Source: Dicaeum eximium
Taxonomy: Eukaryota; Chordata; Aves; Passeriformes; Dicaeidae
Assembly (NCBI GenBank): GCA_013396995.1
Contig: VWZP01004609.1
Span: forward strand, 399,749 to 463,748
Reading direction: 5' to 3'
DNA: 64,000 nucleotides
Shown here: in pieces, positions 1 to 13,300 of the stretch
How positions within the stretch are numbered: position 1 is the stretch's first letter
Layout of the letters: the number at the start of each line of letters is the position of its first letter
Translations under genes and position numbers: made by a program
Notes under the pieces: model-generated
The model's database searches: none
What the model was told of the DNA's origin: nothing
Seen by the model: the letters and a program-made list of their open reading frames with translations, nothing else

Positions 1-310
1 GACTCTGTCTGACACTTAATCACCTTCCCCTTCCGTGCATCGTGACAACCGAAACGCACAGACCTGGAGGGTTAAGGCTGTAAAAGTGAGAATGTTTCGA
101 GGCAAAATGGCCTTTTAATAATACTTTTTAAGCACAGCACAGCTGAGATTTGGGGCTGTGCTAACGAAGCCAGGATGGGTTTTGGCAAAGGGCTGCAAAG
201 GGCACTCTGTCAGACAGAGTTCTCTTATCTTTGTACCCCCAGCCTGAGATGATTTGGAAATAAAACAAGGGCTCCTTGGGTGGTCTGCAGAGAGGGGGGA
301 AGTGTCCACA
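1..310. other. Intergenic, nothing recognised
   Basis: Unique sequence before the minisatellite, with no gene or repeat seen. Apparent long minus-strand frames here only run out of the tandem array that follows. Confidence 0.6.
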
Positions 311-745
311 GAGGGTTTGGAGCATTCCTGAGGGTTTGGAGCATCCCTGGAGGGTTTGGAGCATCCCTGGGGGTTTTGGAACATCCCTGAGGGGTTTTGG
401 AGCATCCCTGGGGGTTTTGGAACATCCCTGAGGGGTTTTGGAGCATCCCTGGAGGGTTTTGGAGCATCCCTGGGGGTTTTGGAGCATCCCTGGGGGTTTT
501 GGAGCATCCCTGGGGGTTTTGGAGCATCCCTGGGGAGTTTGGAGCATCCCTGAAGGTTTGGAGCATTTCTGGGGGGTTTGGAACATCCCGGGGAGTTTGG
601 AGCATCCCTGGGGGGGTTTGAAGCATCCCTGGAGGGTTTTGTAGCATCCCTGGAGGTTTTGGAGCATCCCTGGAAGGTTTGGAGCATTCCTGGGGGTTTG
701 GGAAGATCCCTCGGGGGTTTGGAGCATCCCTGGGGGGTTTGGCCA
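311..745. repeat. 20-21-bp G-rich minisatellite
   Basis: About 21 head-to-tail copies of a unit close to GGGGTTTTGGAGCATCCCTG, varying by one or two bases and in the G-run length. Because unit lengths vary, the array is open in several frames on both strands, producing false reading frames rich in Pro-Gly-Met-Leu-Gln. Confidence 0.95.
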
Positions 746-3700
746 CTCCGGGAGGATCCGGCTCTCTCGGGGTGAGGATGGAGCTGCCTCTCCCCCGCTG
801 CCTCCCGCGCCTCGGGCGTTTCCAAGTCTCGCCCACTCAAGGGCATCATCGTGACGGCTTTGGAGCTCATTCCTCCCTGCATAATTTCAATAAACCTCCC
901 GGGCAACCGGCGAGGAGAGCTCCGCGGAAAGCAGCGGCTGGCTTTGAAGTCGGAGCCTCTGTTCTGTTTCCAGACAGATTTTGATTTAATGATAGATGCC
1001 TGCCCTGCCAGGGAAGAAATTTCATGATGAATCAAGTAACGTGGGTATAAATAGAACCCAGCCGCAGTCTGGGGTGAGGAGAGCAGGAGCAGAAGACAGG
1101 CTGGACTTGGGTCGAGCCCAGCTGGGCTCGATTCTGGGCTCAGTCACCCCTCGGGCTTTGCCCTGGGGTAGAAGCCTGATTGTGGTAAAGCAGGAATACC
1201 CCGGGCACAGCTGGGACCCAGATGTTGGTGTGAGCTGGGACAAACCTGTCCCCAGAGCTCCCACTGGGCTCATTCCTGAACCAGGATTCCAGCTCAGTTA
1301 TCCCGAGGGTGGGATGCCTACAGGTTGTCAGCAAATCATTTAAAGGCTTCAGAACCATGGAATGGCTGGGATGGAAGGGACATTAAAGCCCATCCAATGT
1401 AATCTCAAAGATTATGTAGCATTATCTGGTTATTATTATAAATTACATTTTATTACTGCTTCAGTAACTATAAATTCCAGTTGGTGGCATCAATGATATT
1501 AATAAAGCACCCTCAAATTACTCATTATAATTTAAGCAACACCTAAACAGCTCAGTTAAGACATAACCACATTTCTTACCCCAGCTGAAGCAGGGTTTGT
1601 CTTTTCCTCTGCCTGGGCATCCAGTGAGGTTATTAATGCCCAGTGAAGCTCTCGAGGCTCATCCCAGAGCAGCACAGAGGCACCATCTCACATGAATTTA
1701 AAACACACCAGAGATTCCACCTTTCCAAAGGCTTCCTGCAGCTTCCCGCGGGCGGATCCCGGCAGAAAGGGTTAAAAGGGCTGCGTGGGCGCTGATGGCT
1801 TTCCTGGGAATTTGGGGTTTGCCTGAGATGAGATCACACCTGTGTTAGAGCCCCTTCCCCTTCTGGGGGACAGTTTTGGACCATTGTCTCCTCTAGAAGA
1901 ACAGCTGTGAAGGAAACAAAAAGCGCCGGTGGAAGTCGCGATGACCGAACCAAGCCGGGCTCAGCCAGGCCAGGCTTTTTTCCCAGCTGTCATTAATCCC
2001 CCTGCCCTGGCAGCGCTCAGGTTGGTCCCAGACTGTGTGAGCTGCTGTGCCGAGGTGCCAGCACCGCTCCCTTCTGCTGCCAGGGCGGGTTCAATTGCAG
2101 AACGGGGCCCAAAGGCCGGGGCTCGCTCTCGGGGCACGGCATCCTCCCGGGACAAGCACAGTAAAATGTCCAACTTTAATCGAGGACAGCAGGAGACAGA
2201 GACCCTAAAGCAGGGATTATGGCTGGGGGCGTCTTGGCGCTCAGCTGTTGCACATTTACAAACAATTATGCATATTTAACTTTCCCCTGCACTAATTTCC
2301 ACGTTCCAAGAGCAGTTGAGCATGGCCCCGCTTTTTTGGACCCGTGTTTAGAACCGAGTTTTTCACGGAGCCCTCTTAACCTCTCGCTGTTCTCCTGCTC
2401 GCAGCGCTGGTTCGGAGCAGCGCCTCCCACCTCAGTCCCTCCCTCCCGCCGGGATCAGAGACATCCTTGGACATATTTTGGGGGAAATGGCACCAGGGGC
2501 TGAGCAGGGCTGCTGCAGGCACCCACCGCTGGTTCCATCAAACTCCTCTCCCAAGTTCCCTGCTTTTCCTCACCCTAACTACAGCTGTAATTCCACCTAG
2601 AATTGTGGAAATCCCACTTCCTTTCTCTTTCAAGAGATATCTTCCAGTTCCATGGGACATACATATCTCCCATGTGGTGCTGATTTTCATCTTAAACACC
2701 AGCAGTGAGATGAGCCCACAGTGACTTTCATTTCTCAGCTCCAACATCCCTGTCAGCACTGGAGAGCTGAAGTGCTCCTCCTTTCACACCTATTAGGCTG
2801 GAACAAGCCTTAAAAGCATAAATAACCTTCCCCACAACATAATGAAAGACCTTATTACAGCCTGGGATTAATTTTTTTCTAATCTATTTACAAGCAAAAA
2901 GGTCGAACTCAAATTTGACAGTGAGGAAGGGAGGCAGGATTCATTATCTCCAGAAAGAGTCGAGAAAATGGATGAGCATAAGCAGAAGATAGTTTTGGAG
3001 CTTGAATCCGTGCCCCAGCCTCTAATTAAAAATTACCCAGCAAGGCACTGCCTTGCAAACACCATTAGCTACAGGAAAAATGAAATTCCTAATTGCTGAG
3101 CAAAAATATTTTGATCTCAACATTTTTTTTTTTAATTTTAAAAAGCCATCTTTACCGTTCAAACCCCCATTCCATTCCTTTTCCCCCTCCATGTAAAAGC
3201 TCTGCTTTATCCTTTTATTATCAAAGGACCAGCAGGACATGACCACACATGGAGCCCTGATTTTCTTCCTTAAGGTGCCCTCACAAACCTCACCTTAATG
3301 CCTTTAATCTCATCTCATTCCCCCTGGCTGCAGCTGTGGGCATGAGAGGCAGAGCTGGGCGAGGATGTTCCTCACTCAGCTCCGGAGAACAACCCTGGAA
3401 CGGCTGAACTGGTCAGAACCGGTGGAGAAAAGGGAATTCCTACAATTCCAGCAGCTGTTTTAGGGGGAGAGTGGCCAGAATCAGGCAGGGGGAAGGGGCT
3501 GCACACCCTGCCTGAGGCGAGCACCCACAGCCACTCCAATCTCACGGCAGGGATTGGGGAAGGGCCGGCTCTGCTCAGGCTCTGCTTTCCTGAGGCTGTG
3601 CCTCCCTCTCCAGGCAGCCCAGGAGCTGGCACTGCTGCTGCCTGTTCCATCCAGCCCGATTTCTTCCCCTCTGTATCCCATCTCACCCTGCCTTCTCGTC

Positions 3701-4009
3701 CTCTCACTGCCCTTGTAATTATCTGCTCTAATAATTATAATACTTGTATTATATTGATGCTCCCTGAGTAGCTGAGTGCACTCCCTGGGCATCAGAGGAG
3801 TCAGTGGCCAGAGATAATTTGTATTTATTCCGTGCATTAACTGTATTTGTGTGTGTTTATTGCATTTAAGTGCGGAGCGAATTTCTTTATTTAACTCCGT
3901 GAGAAGAGTGCCAGGAGCTTTTTCCGTTTGTTTCCATCTCCAGCAGCTGTAAATAAACAGCAGCTCATTAAGAGCCCTGCACAGAGCCCTGCTGTATTGG
4001 AAAAGGTTT
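746..4009. other. Intergenic with one CR1 scrap
   Basis: 3.3 kb downstream of EDEM1 with no supported gene. Slightly CG-rich at 745-960. A short plus-oriented CR1 fragment lies at 1355-1402 (accatggaatggctgggatg, then ggacattaaagcccatccaa). A T/A run lies at 3122-3143. The rest is unique. Confidence 0.55.
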
Positions 4010-4605
4010 GGGTGCTATTAGGGGTTTGACGAGAGATTTTTGGAGATAGGGATGTTTTTTGGACACATGGTTTATTGTTTGTGGGGACAGTTAACTTGAC
4101 TAGCTCTAGTTGGAGCATGGTTTGAAGAGAGTGAACTTTTTGTTATAATTTTATTTATCCCCTTCTACGCTGAATATTCTGGTTAGCATCAACCAACCAG
4201 TACAGGGTACAAAACCTACAGAATTTACATGCAGCCTATGAGAACTATTATATTACCATACTAAAAACCTGGCAAACCCACCTTTTTCCCCTATCACCTG
4301 GCAGGGCCCAACCCCTTATCCCTTTATCTGGGGGGCTGTATTGTTTTTGTCATCAGGGGTTTGGCCTTCAGATAAGCTAATCACCATCTTCCTGCTTCGC
4401 ATTCTATAGCTCAAATTTTGCTTTTAGCTCTATCTCTTCTGCAGGTTTTACATTCTTAAAATCTTTCACCAATAAACCATCTCTGCAGGGCCTTCCTGCA
4501 TCATCCTTCCCAACACTGGTGCCATCAGGGCTGGAGCTGGTGCTGCCAGGCTGGGCACGATCCCATCCCTGCCACGAGAACCACGAGGAATTGCGGTGCC
4601 TAACA
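4010..4605 (+). mobile_element. Possible solo LTR of an endogenous retroelement
   Basis: A segment from about 4140 (tgttataattttatttatcc) to about 4603 (ggtgcctaaca) has TG...CA ends, an AT-rich first half, and an AATAAA at about 4471 followed by a C/T-rich stretch. This resembles the U3-R-U5 layout of an LTR. I cannot find clear target-site duplications, and no retroviral coding sequence is seen, so this is tentative. It could be plain AT-rich DNA. Confidence 0.3.
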
Positions 4606-6609
4606 AAGAGAAAAATCTGAGCAGAGGGGGAGCAGCGCCCAGCGCCCCTGGAGCCAGCCCAGAACACCACCCTGAGCAATTCCTGCTAGATAAAACATGC
4701 AGATCCTTTATTTTAATGGGATATTCCTTACCAGAGCCAGGCAGAAGGATGTGGGCAGTGGAGGATGCACTTTTACCTCCAAGCCAGCTGCGTTCTGAGG
4801 GCAGCCTGGGGAACCAGACTGGGGCCAGCCCCTCGCTTTCCCCACTCTTTTTAACAGAAAGAGAGAACATTTCGTGTGCTGGGCTTTGAAGGGGATGGCA
4901 GAGCAGGGCTGGGCCTCAGGGTTGCCTGAGAAGTGGGAATAAACCAGAAAAAAGAATTAATAAAATAATAATTAATTAATTAAATACTAAAATAATTAAA
5001 TAATTAGTTTGGATAATTAATTAATAATTACTAAAACAGGAATGAGCACCACAAAACCAGAAACCCAAGGGCCCTGGCAGGGAGAACTCTGGGAATTCCA
5101 TCCCTGCCTCGGCTGCCCGAGCACAGGGAATCTCTCATCTTCCTCCTAAAATAAATCCTCACTGCTGCGAGCTCGGAGCTCCCGGGGCAGCTGAGCCAGC
5201 CCGAGCAGAGCGAGCTGCACTCAGAGCCTGAAACATCCACTCTGCTATTCCCAGAGAATTCAAACACCTGGAGAAAGGAACGGGGAGTTCAGAGCTTCAG
5301 TCCTCTGGTAGAGAGGTTGGAGTTTATTCTGAATGGCTCTTGAGACTCCTGAATGCTAAAGAAAGGAGGATTAAAGGAAAAAGGAAAAAAAAAAAAGAAA
5401 AAGGAAAAAAAAAAACCCCAAAAAAACCCACACTCAAAAAAACCCAAAAAAACCCAAAACAAAACAAGACAAAAAAACCCCACCCAGAAATCGTGAGGAG
5501 TTTTAAACCCCAGTCTAAATAAACAGGATTATTGACACCGCCTGAACTGAACAGGTTTCCTGCCTGGGGCAGGGAAGAAAAGGGAGGTAGAAAAGCTTTC
5601 CTCCACTCCAGGAGCGGCAGAAATCAGAGCAGATTTTCGGGACCGTCTGGTTTTTCAGGCACTGCACATCCCCGGAGCCTGGCCTGGGGACGGGAACGGG
5701 GCTGCGGAGCCGCAGAGCCAAAATTTCCGGGATTCCTGCAGAAACTGCACTTTTGAAAACTTCACCCCCGCTGTGGGCTTAATCAGGGGATAATTAGGAT
5801 TTAGTGAAGCCCGCAACCTTTGTGCTCCGCTGTCTCTGTGCTCCTGATGGAAGGAGGAGATGGGAGGCAGCTGCAGCCCCGTTCCCTTTGTTTTGGGGTC
5901 ACCTCGCTGAGCACCGTGGGCTCCGATCCGGCTCCGGAGCGAGGATCCCTCCCACCTCCTCTCACCCTTCCCAGACACAGCAGAACTCCAGCAGATTCCC
6001 CCTGATTCTCATTTTTCACCAACACAACTGTCAGCGGATGAGCCTCAGCAACTCTTCCAAAGCATTTTCAAAAGTCGCTTTTAAATAAGGCTTATAGAGC
6101 CCTTAGAAAACTCCTTTCCAAAATCCGGGCATCCGTTTCTGAAAACCAGTCGGGAATAGCCTCTTATCATTATTTATGTCTTCATTTTTGAGTTCACAGC
6201 TCATTTTCTGATGCTCACAGGGTGTTTAAACAATTTGGCTGCGTCCTCTGGATAATTATAATGAGCTACAGCCTCCCAAAAACCCCGAGAAAATGTGATT
6301 CTGCTCATGCTGACTTAATGTGGCCACAGCATTCATCCTCTCCCCTGGGAATACTTACAAGATGTAGAGGAGTTCTTGCCAGAACAGGGGGAAAAAGGAG
6401 GGAGCAGCCTATTGTCATTGTTCCCTCACCTCTGTGCCCCTCTGCCTGGGGAAAAGCCCCTCCAAGGCAAAGCCCTGGGCCTGCAGAACACATCTGCCAT
6501 TTACTGCCAATTAATTGGGTGTAAAGATCCTTTGGGGCCTGCAAACACCGAATGCAAAGTGACCATAAATGGGAATTATTGGCTTTGATAAGCCTGAGCT
6601 CCCTGTGCA
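4606..6609. other. Intergenic with AT-rich and A-rich low complexity
   Basis: Holds a TAAT/ATTA low-complexity run at about 4955-5030 and an A-rich run with CCC interruptions at about 5368-5485. The remainder is unique. Sequence at 6000-6250 is AT-rich and could be a conserved non-coding element. Confidence 0.55.
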
Positions 6610-6902
6610 AGGTGCTGGCAGGGCAGGGGCACCAGGACCAGGGGAATGCTTCAAACTGCCAGGGAGTGGATTTGGGTGGGATAGTGGGCAGGAATTGTTC
6701 CCTGTGAGGGTGGGCAGCCCTGGCACAGGTGCCCAGAGCAGCTGGGGCTGCCCCTGGATCCCTGGCAGTGCCCAAGGCCAGACTGGACACTGGGGCTGGA
6801 GCAGCCTGGGACAGTGGGAGGTGTCCCTGCCATGGCAGGGGTGGCACTGGGGGGGATTTAAGGTCCCTCCCACCCAAACCATTGTGAGATTCTGTGATTT
6901 TC
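6610..6902 (-). mobile_element. CR1 LINE 3' fragment
   Basis: In reverse complement it begins with the CR1 terminus. On the plus strand this reads ggaattgttccctgtgaggg, ctggcacaggtgcccagagc, ggtgtccctgccatggcagg, then ccaaaccattgtgagattct. It is one of the best preserved CR1 copies in the window. Confidence 0.75.
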
Positions 6903-8994
6903 CAGTGCCATTTGCTCTTGGGCAGGGCCAAAAGGATGTGAAAGCCTGGAGAATGTGTGGGAGCTGCAGAGCTGCAGGGGGAAGGATTGGCTGGACAGGA
7001 CCACAAAACAGCTGCAAGATCTTTCTGCATTGGCAGGAATCCCCAGAGACACAGCAGTGCCACAGAACACATCCTGTACAGTGGTGGGGATTTCTTTTTT
7101 CATCATTATTATTGTTGTAATTATTATTATTTGTGTTTTCTACATCAGACAGCGCCGTGGCAGAGCTGGGGTGAGGATCACTGATGGATTTGGCTGCTGA
7201 GGCCCTGCACAGCCTCCACCAGCCCTGCGTGCCCCTGACCCCTGGCCAGCTGCAGGGCTCTCTCACCAGCCCATCATCCATGCCACGTTTGCCTCAACAT
7301 CCGCCAGGCAGGGAACAGCCAATTAACTGGCGGTAATTAAGGCTGATCAGCGGTGATTTGAGCAGGACCTCTGTGAAAAGGGCACAAAGGGTCTCCCATC
7401 ACTCATTAATGTTGATAAAACACCGGGGCTCGTCACTAAATAGGTGCCCATCAACGCTGCTCTGCCAAATTGCAACACAAGTTTTAATTAGAGCCTTAAT
7501 GTGGGGCAGGTGCTACACGGAGATGGACAGTGAAGGGAAGATGGGGTCAGGCATTAAAAATGGGATTGGTATCGAAGATCAGACGGTTTCCATCCTGTGT
7601 CAGCCAAATGCAGGTGGAAAAGGCGGGGGTGGCACCCCACAAACACCCCAGAACAAATCCAGAGGGGCCAAGGGGGGAGCTGCAGCTTCCAGGGGGGGGA
7701 TGAAGCGTGGCAGGGCCAGCACGGGGGCACAGAGGTGCCACAGAGGTGCCACAGAGGTGCCACAGCCCTCAGAAAGGCAGCACAGCCAACAGCAACCTGG
7801 GCACACTGCTGGAGGGAGGCAGGAAAGGAAAGAGAACGAAAAAGGAAAGGAAAAAGGAAAGGGAAAAGGGAAGAGGAAAGGAAAAAGGAAAAAAAGAAAG
7901 GAAAAAAGAAAAGGAAAAAGGAAAAAAAAAAGGAAAGGGAAAAGGAAAGGTAAAAGGAAAGGAAAGGAGTTAGTTCCAGCCTGTCTCTGTCGAAGGCAGG
8001 CTTTAGGAGCCGTGCTGTCCCTGTAAAACAGAAGTGGGACTGTCCAACCCGGGCACCCCACGGTCCCAGGTCCCCCCTGAGCCAGGTTCCCTCCTCACAC
8101 AGCTGCCACTGGAGCCAGGGGCTGCCTGCTGGGGATGCCCCCTTAGAGCCCACAAAACAGCATTTGTGAGAGGGAGCAAGAGGGAGAACAGGTTATTTGG
8201 GCAAGCTGAGCACTGAATTTGCTCCATCCCTAGGAATGAGGTCACTGCAGAGTGAGGGACTTCTCCTGTCAGGAGAATGGGAGGAGGTGCAGGGGAAGCC
8301 ACTCTGAGATGGTTCAGTTTTCTGGAGGGGTGAAGAGGAGGCACAGGTGATGGAGAGAAAGGCTGAATGTTTGGGGTGCATTTTGGCTGAAGGTTTGGGG
8401 TGTGTCAGCCCAGCACAGCCACCAGCACTTTGTGTGCTCTGCGTTTTTTAGAACAAGCACCCAAAGAATCCATTTCTGCAGAAAATATAGGCCTGGATAT
8501 CCTGGATATATCCTGGATATAATTACCTGTCCCTGCACTGCCAGGCAATGTATATTAAAATGTTTGAATAGAGAATTCTGCAGTAAGCCCGGGTTTGAAT
8601 TATTTTTTACCTCCTGGAAAGCATAAAAACTAGAAGTGAATAGAATAACCAATAAAAGATAACAATTCTCATCTTCTTTCTTTCAAATTGAAGTTTACCT
8701 CAGTTACACAAATGCAGCATTTTAGCAGCACCTTTTACACTTCAGAGGGGTTTTGTGCCTGCACTAAAACCTTGATCAGTGGGGCTTGTTATTTAACTAA
8801 TTCCATTTGCAGGAGTAAACCAGAGAGTTTTCTTTGTGTGGTTTTCCTGACAGTGTTTTCTGTTTGGGAGGCAGAGCAGGGAAACCAGCAGCCACCCAGC
8901 CCCAAGATGATTTTATCAACCTCAGAGCTTTGAGCAGGACATTTCCTTCCCTGCATCCCACCCTGAGAAACAGCTGCTGAAATGCCTCAACGTT
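6903..8994. other. Intergenic with simple repeats
   Basis: Contains an ATT-rich run at about 7100-7132, three copies of an 11-base unit (cacagaggtgc) at 7729-7765, and the purine tract described separately. A short ggatatcctggatatatcct repeat occurs near 8495-8520. No gene is supported. Confidence 0.55.
7823..7970 (+). repeat. Homopurine tract, GGAAA-rich
   Basis: About 148 bases almost entirely A and G (units like ggaaaaaggaaa), broken by only a C near 7837 and a T near 7951. The complement is homopyrimidine. Confidence 0.9.
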
Positions 8995-9165
8995 CTACCA
9001 GCTGTGGGATGGTTTGGGTGGGAAGGGACCTTAAAGATGGTCCCCTTCCAAGCCCTGCCATGGCAGGGACACCTTCCCCTGTCCCAGGGTGCTGCCAGCC
9101 CTGCCCAACCCGGCCTTTGGCACTGCCAGGGGTGCAGGGGCAGCCCCAGTCTGGGCTCTGCATCC
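8995..9165 (+). mobile_element. CR1 LINE 3' fragment
   Basis: tgggatggtttgggtgggaa, gggaccttaaagatggtccc, gccatggcagggacacct and cactgccaggggtgcagggg are in CR1 order on the plus strand. Confidence 0.7.
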
Positions 9166-10254
9166 CCCAGGTGAGTCTGTCCCACCTGGGTTACCCCAGA
9201 GATGCTCACACTCCTGCCCAGCCCTGCACTCCTGCTGCATTACACACCTGAGAGAGAGAGGAAAGCAGAGTTACACACTGTTTATTGCTTACACCGAGCT
9301 TTTTTTGAGTGGATGCTTTGATTTTGACATAATGATGTAAATATATAAAAAAGAACCAAACAAAGATGACATAAATCAGAATTTAAGGCAGCAAAGCTCA
9401 GCTGGGTGCTGTGGATCTTCCTGCACCTGCCAAGGCTGTTGTAACCTTACAATGACCACAGAATGAGCTGTGACCCACCTCTCACCCACTTTCTCCAGCA
9501 AGCTGCCAAAAATCTCCGAGGGAATGAAGCGCTGAGGTTCCCTGAGTCCCAAGCCCCCCTTTTGGACCCAATCAGGCTCCCCAGTACTGGATCACCAAAG
9601 AGGAACCTCTGGTGAGGCACCAGCCTTTAGGTGCCCCCTGGGTCAGGTTTTACCTCCTGGGAACCTCTTGGGGCAGGATTTGCCCATGGAAAGGTCGGGC
9701 ACCTGCAGAAATCCTGCACAGCACCCCCAGAAGGGGCTGGTGCTCACTCCCTCTGTTCTGAGCAAATGTTTCCCTTGTCCTTGAGATCTTCCCGTTAAAT
9801 CCAGCCCTGTCTCCTGCAGAAAGCAAGGCTGACCTTTCCCACTGAATTAAGAGCCAATTTATTACGTATTTTAAATTCATAATGAGATCAGAAGGGATAA
9901 TGCTCAGATGACCTGGAGATCAGCCCAAGACACGAGTGATAATTGTTTCCTTAATTGCCACGCCTGAATTAAATTCCTTGTGCAGTTTGTGTGCCCGGAT
10001 GAGAGGAACAAGGAGGTGTCAGAGCCCTGGCAGCTCCTGCTGGGCTCAGCTGGTGACCCCCCTGCCCACCTGCAGCTCCCAGCCAGCTCCAGGAGCTGCT
10101 CACCCCTGCCAGGGCCACCAGATCCAGCAAGGGACAGCTGCACTCCCTGCTCCAGCCCTAGAATTCCCAAGAATTCAGTTTTATCCAAGCTTTGTCCAGG
10201 TGGGAGGAACTGGGACACGCAGCCCACGAGGGAAGGGCAGAGGCTGCTCCAGGA
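9166..10254. other. Intergenic, nothing recognised
   Basis: About 1.1 kb of unique sequence, with no gene or repeat seen. Confidence 0.55.
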
Positions 10255-10345
10255 TCCATCCAGGCTGAGCCTGGGCACTGCCAGAGGTCCAGGGGCAGCC
10301 TCAGCACCTCCCTCACTGTAAAAAATTCCATTTAGAAGTTTAAAC
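10255..10345 (+). mobile_element. CR1 LINE internal scrap
   Basis: ccaggctgagcctgggcact, gccagaggtccaggggcagc and a following tttaaacccc match part of the CR1 3' region, with a deletion between them. Confidence 0.5.
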
Positions 10346-13300
10346 CCCTTCCCCCTGTGAGCTGTGCCAGTCCTGAGCTGCCAGGGGGGCTCTGCAGCCA
10401 CTGCACTGTCCCAGGTGGGGACAGGGACACCGAGCAGCCCTCCCTGGCACTGAGGAGGAGGAGGAGAGCCTTCCTCCCAGCCAGCCCCAGCCTTGCCACA
10501 GCCCCCAGCTGCCATGGAAAGGTGGGTAAAGACACCAATGTGCTCCTTACACTGCTTTTTCTGCATTATTTATCAGTGGTTAAGGAATTGGGGCTGTCAC
10601 AAACAGCAGCAAACGAGGCTGGCATTAATTTTAAAGAGTCTGTAATAGCTACCAGGTGGTTACAGGGTTTATTCTAAATAACTTACGGGTTTGCTGAGTC
10701 CTCAAACCTGCACCAACAATTGATCACCGAATAAAAACATCCGAGTGAAGCACAACTGCAAGTTATTAAACTGAGCATGAAAACCCCTTTAAACCTGCTA
10801 AGAGGGCCCAATTAAAGACAGAGAAGGCAGAACAGCCTGTTGCTCTAGTTCCAGGACAGGCGAGCCAAAGAATTAAAAGCTAACATTAAAATGAATAATA
10901 CATTAAGAACCTCCTGTATTTGCCGGTGCAAGGTGGGAGCAGCCCCAGAGCTGTTGTTCCACATTCCCACCCACGGGAAGCTCTGGGATGAGGAGGAGGA
11001 GAGTGCATCTCCCGGGCAGCTGGGTGAGTGTGCAGGAGCAGCAGTAACAGCCCCGGGAGCTGAGCACAAAGGAGGATTAATGGCAGGTCAATTAAAGGGT
11101 TTGCAGGAGGTTAATCGGGGAAAAAAGCACTCGAAGAACTCCCGTCAAAAATCCCCAAAGCCTCTGGCTGGAAGTCAGAGAGAGGAAGATGGAATCAGAG
11201 CAGAGAACAAGACTGGGGGTTGTAAAGAGAGCAGAAATCTGTTTTAAATCAGATAAAGACGCTGAGGTCCCCAGGAGATGCCCTGGTGGCGTTCGCTGAG
11301 CACAAAAGGAAATTATTGCTTTGGAGGAGGGCAGGGCAGAGCTCCCAAAATCCCCTGAACCGCAGAAACCACTCAGGTTCCTTCCCAAATCCCACCTAAC
11401 CCTGCCCTGCCCTCCAGCCCCGGGCACACACATTTATTTATGGTGCCATCACCTCATTTTGGCCCATCTGTGTTTGCAATGTCAAGAGGAAAAATAATTA
11501 TCTTATTTCAACAGATGTGAGAACTTCTTACCCCAGAGAGTCCCTTGGCCCCCAGCTCCTGTCCCCAGGCCCTCCCTTTGAACAAATCCTGTGAGTCCCC
11601 TGAGGAGCAGCTCCAGCCCAGCTCCTTCCTTCACCTCGCTGCATTATAAAGAATTTCCATAGAAACTGGAAATATTCCCTAAACCAACAGAGGCTCCCTT
11701 CTTCCCAGCAATTATCTTAAGGTCTGATTTGCATTTTTAAATGTCACCTGTATAAATTAACACTGTTTACTGCTCACACTGTCATTATTCTGAGTCATCT
11801 GGCAATAGCCAGCTACAGCCTTGCTTTGTTTGCTGCAGAAAACTCCACACGGGAGCATCCCCTGGAACACTCTGGGGCTGCCTCTGCTGACACAGGTGCC
11901 TGGCTCCTTCTCCAGGCTGCTCAACATTCCCTTTTTCCCTGAGAAAACCGTGTGAGTTTTTCACAACTCGCTCACTGTGGCAATGAAACTTCCAGAGCAG
12001 CACTCAGGGCCCATTTTTCAGCTGCTGCTGCAGACTGCACAGCTGCTCTCTCCTGGAGGGACCCCAGGAACCAGCAGCTTCCCTTATTTTCCAGCTCTGC
12101 TTTGCATTCTCCTGCATTCATTTTTTAAAACTTGGAGGAGTCATTTTTAGGTTGTAAATGACTTTTTTTTTTTTTTTCCTTACACTAAACTTCAAGGACG
12201 AACAGAACATCTCCACATCTGAGAAGTCTGAAATGCACTTTGATAATTCAGGTGAGCAACAGGCTGTGCTCTGAAGGGATCACTGGCAAACTGGGAGGCT
12301 CCCAGTTCAGACTGGGAGCCCTCCCCTGATGCACAGAGCACACAGCTGAGGCCAGCCCTGAGTTCCAGTCCTTGTCCTGGCCAGTGTGTGATGGGTGACA
12401 CCACTTCCAATTTCACTGAGCTTGCAGAACACTCCCGAGACCATCAGGGCAGCCTCTGACCAACCCCCACCTTCCCAAACCATTTTCACCCCCTCCTCCC
12501 CACCATTTCAGACACTCCAGCCAGTAAAAGGCTCTGAAGCCTGCCATGCTCAGAGCAATATTCCCAAATTTTAGGTGGGGAAAACCAGAGTCCAGCCAGG
12601 TCTGCCTGTGCCAGATGGATGGGAACAAGCAGCAGCCACGAGGGGCAGTTGTACAACATTTCAGCCCAGAAAAGGCTTTGGAAAGTGTCCCTCAAAGCCA
12701 GGAGAAGCTGGAAGGGCAGGTCCTGACCACCTGCTAAGACCTCCTGGTAATTACTCGTTAATCACAGTCCCCTGGTTCTCATTATTTCATTGTAACCGTT
12801 CCCAACAATTTTCTTCAATTATTATCCCATTTTTTTTTCCATCCTTCAGACAAATTCTGGCAGTTGAACCCGACTACACTTGGGATTAGAAACTGAAGAG
12901 GAGCTGCTAAAATCACAGTTCTTGCCTGGAAATTAAAAACTTAGAGAAGAAAGACACTTCCCTTAAATATTCCCCAACCAAACCTTCAAATAAAAAAAAA
13001 AAAAAAAAAGCAGAAACACTGAAAACCCAGGAAACCTTCCCACCAGCTCTGAGCCTCAGCATGGGAGACAAAACATTCCCACTCTTTCCTCTCAAAAGCA
13101 GCAGCTCCATTTTCCATCTTTCTCCCCAGGTGAAGCACACGTGGAAACCAGAGCCCCACAAGGTGATGTCCTTCAGCATAATTGTCCAGGAAAATTATTA
13201 TTCTGAGGAAGTTTCTGACATTATTATTGTGTCCAACTTTCCAGTTCAGCTTAGAGATCAGGCTGGGTGAACTAATTCCATCTCCCTAATGATTAAATGC

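Noticed and set aside
311..745. Telomere-like repeat because of GGGG/TTTT content
   Set aside because: The unit is 20-21 bases with a constant GAGCATCCC core, not TTAGGG. It is an ordinary minisatellite.
115..1035. 306-residue Pro/Gly/Met-rich frame and its relatives on both strands
   Set aside because: Produced by the 20-21-bp minisatellite. Equivalent frames exist in several phases.
7554..8153. Phe-rich minus frame and Lys-rich plus frame
   Set aside because: Direct translation of the homopurine tract, with no gene structure around it.
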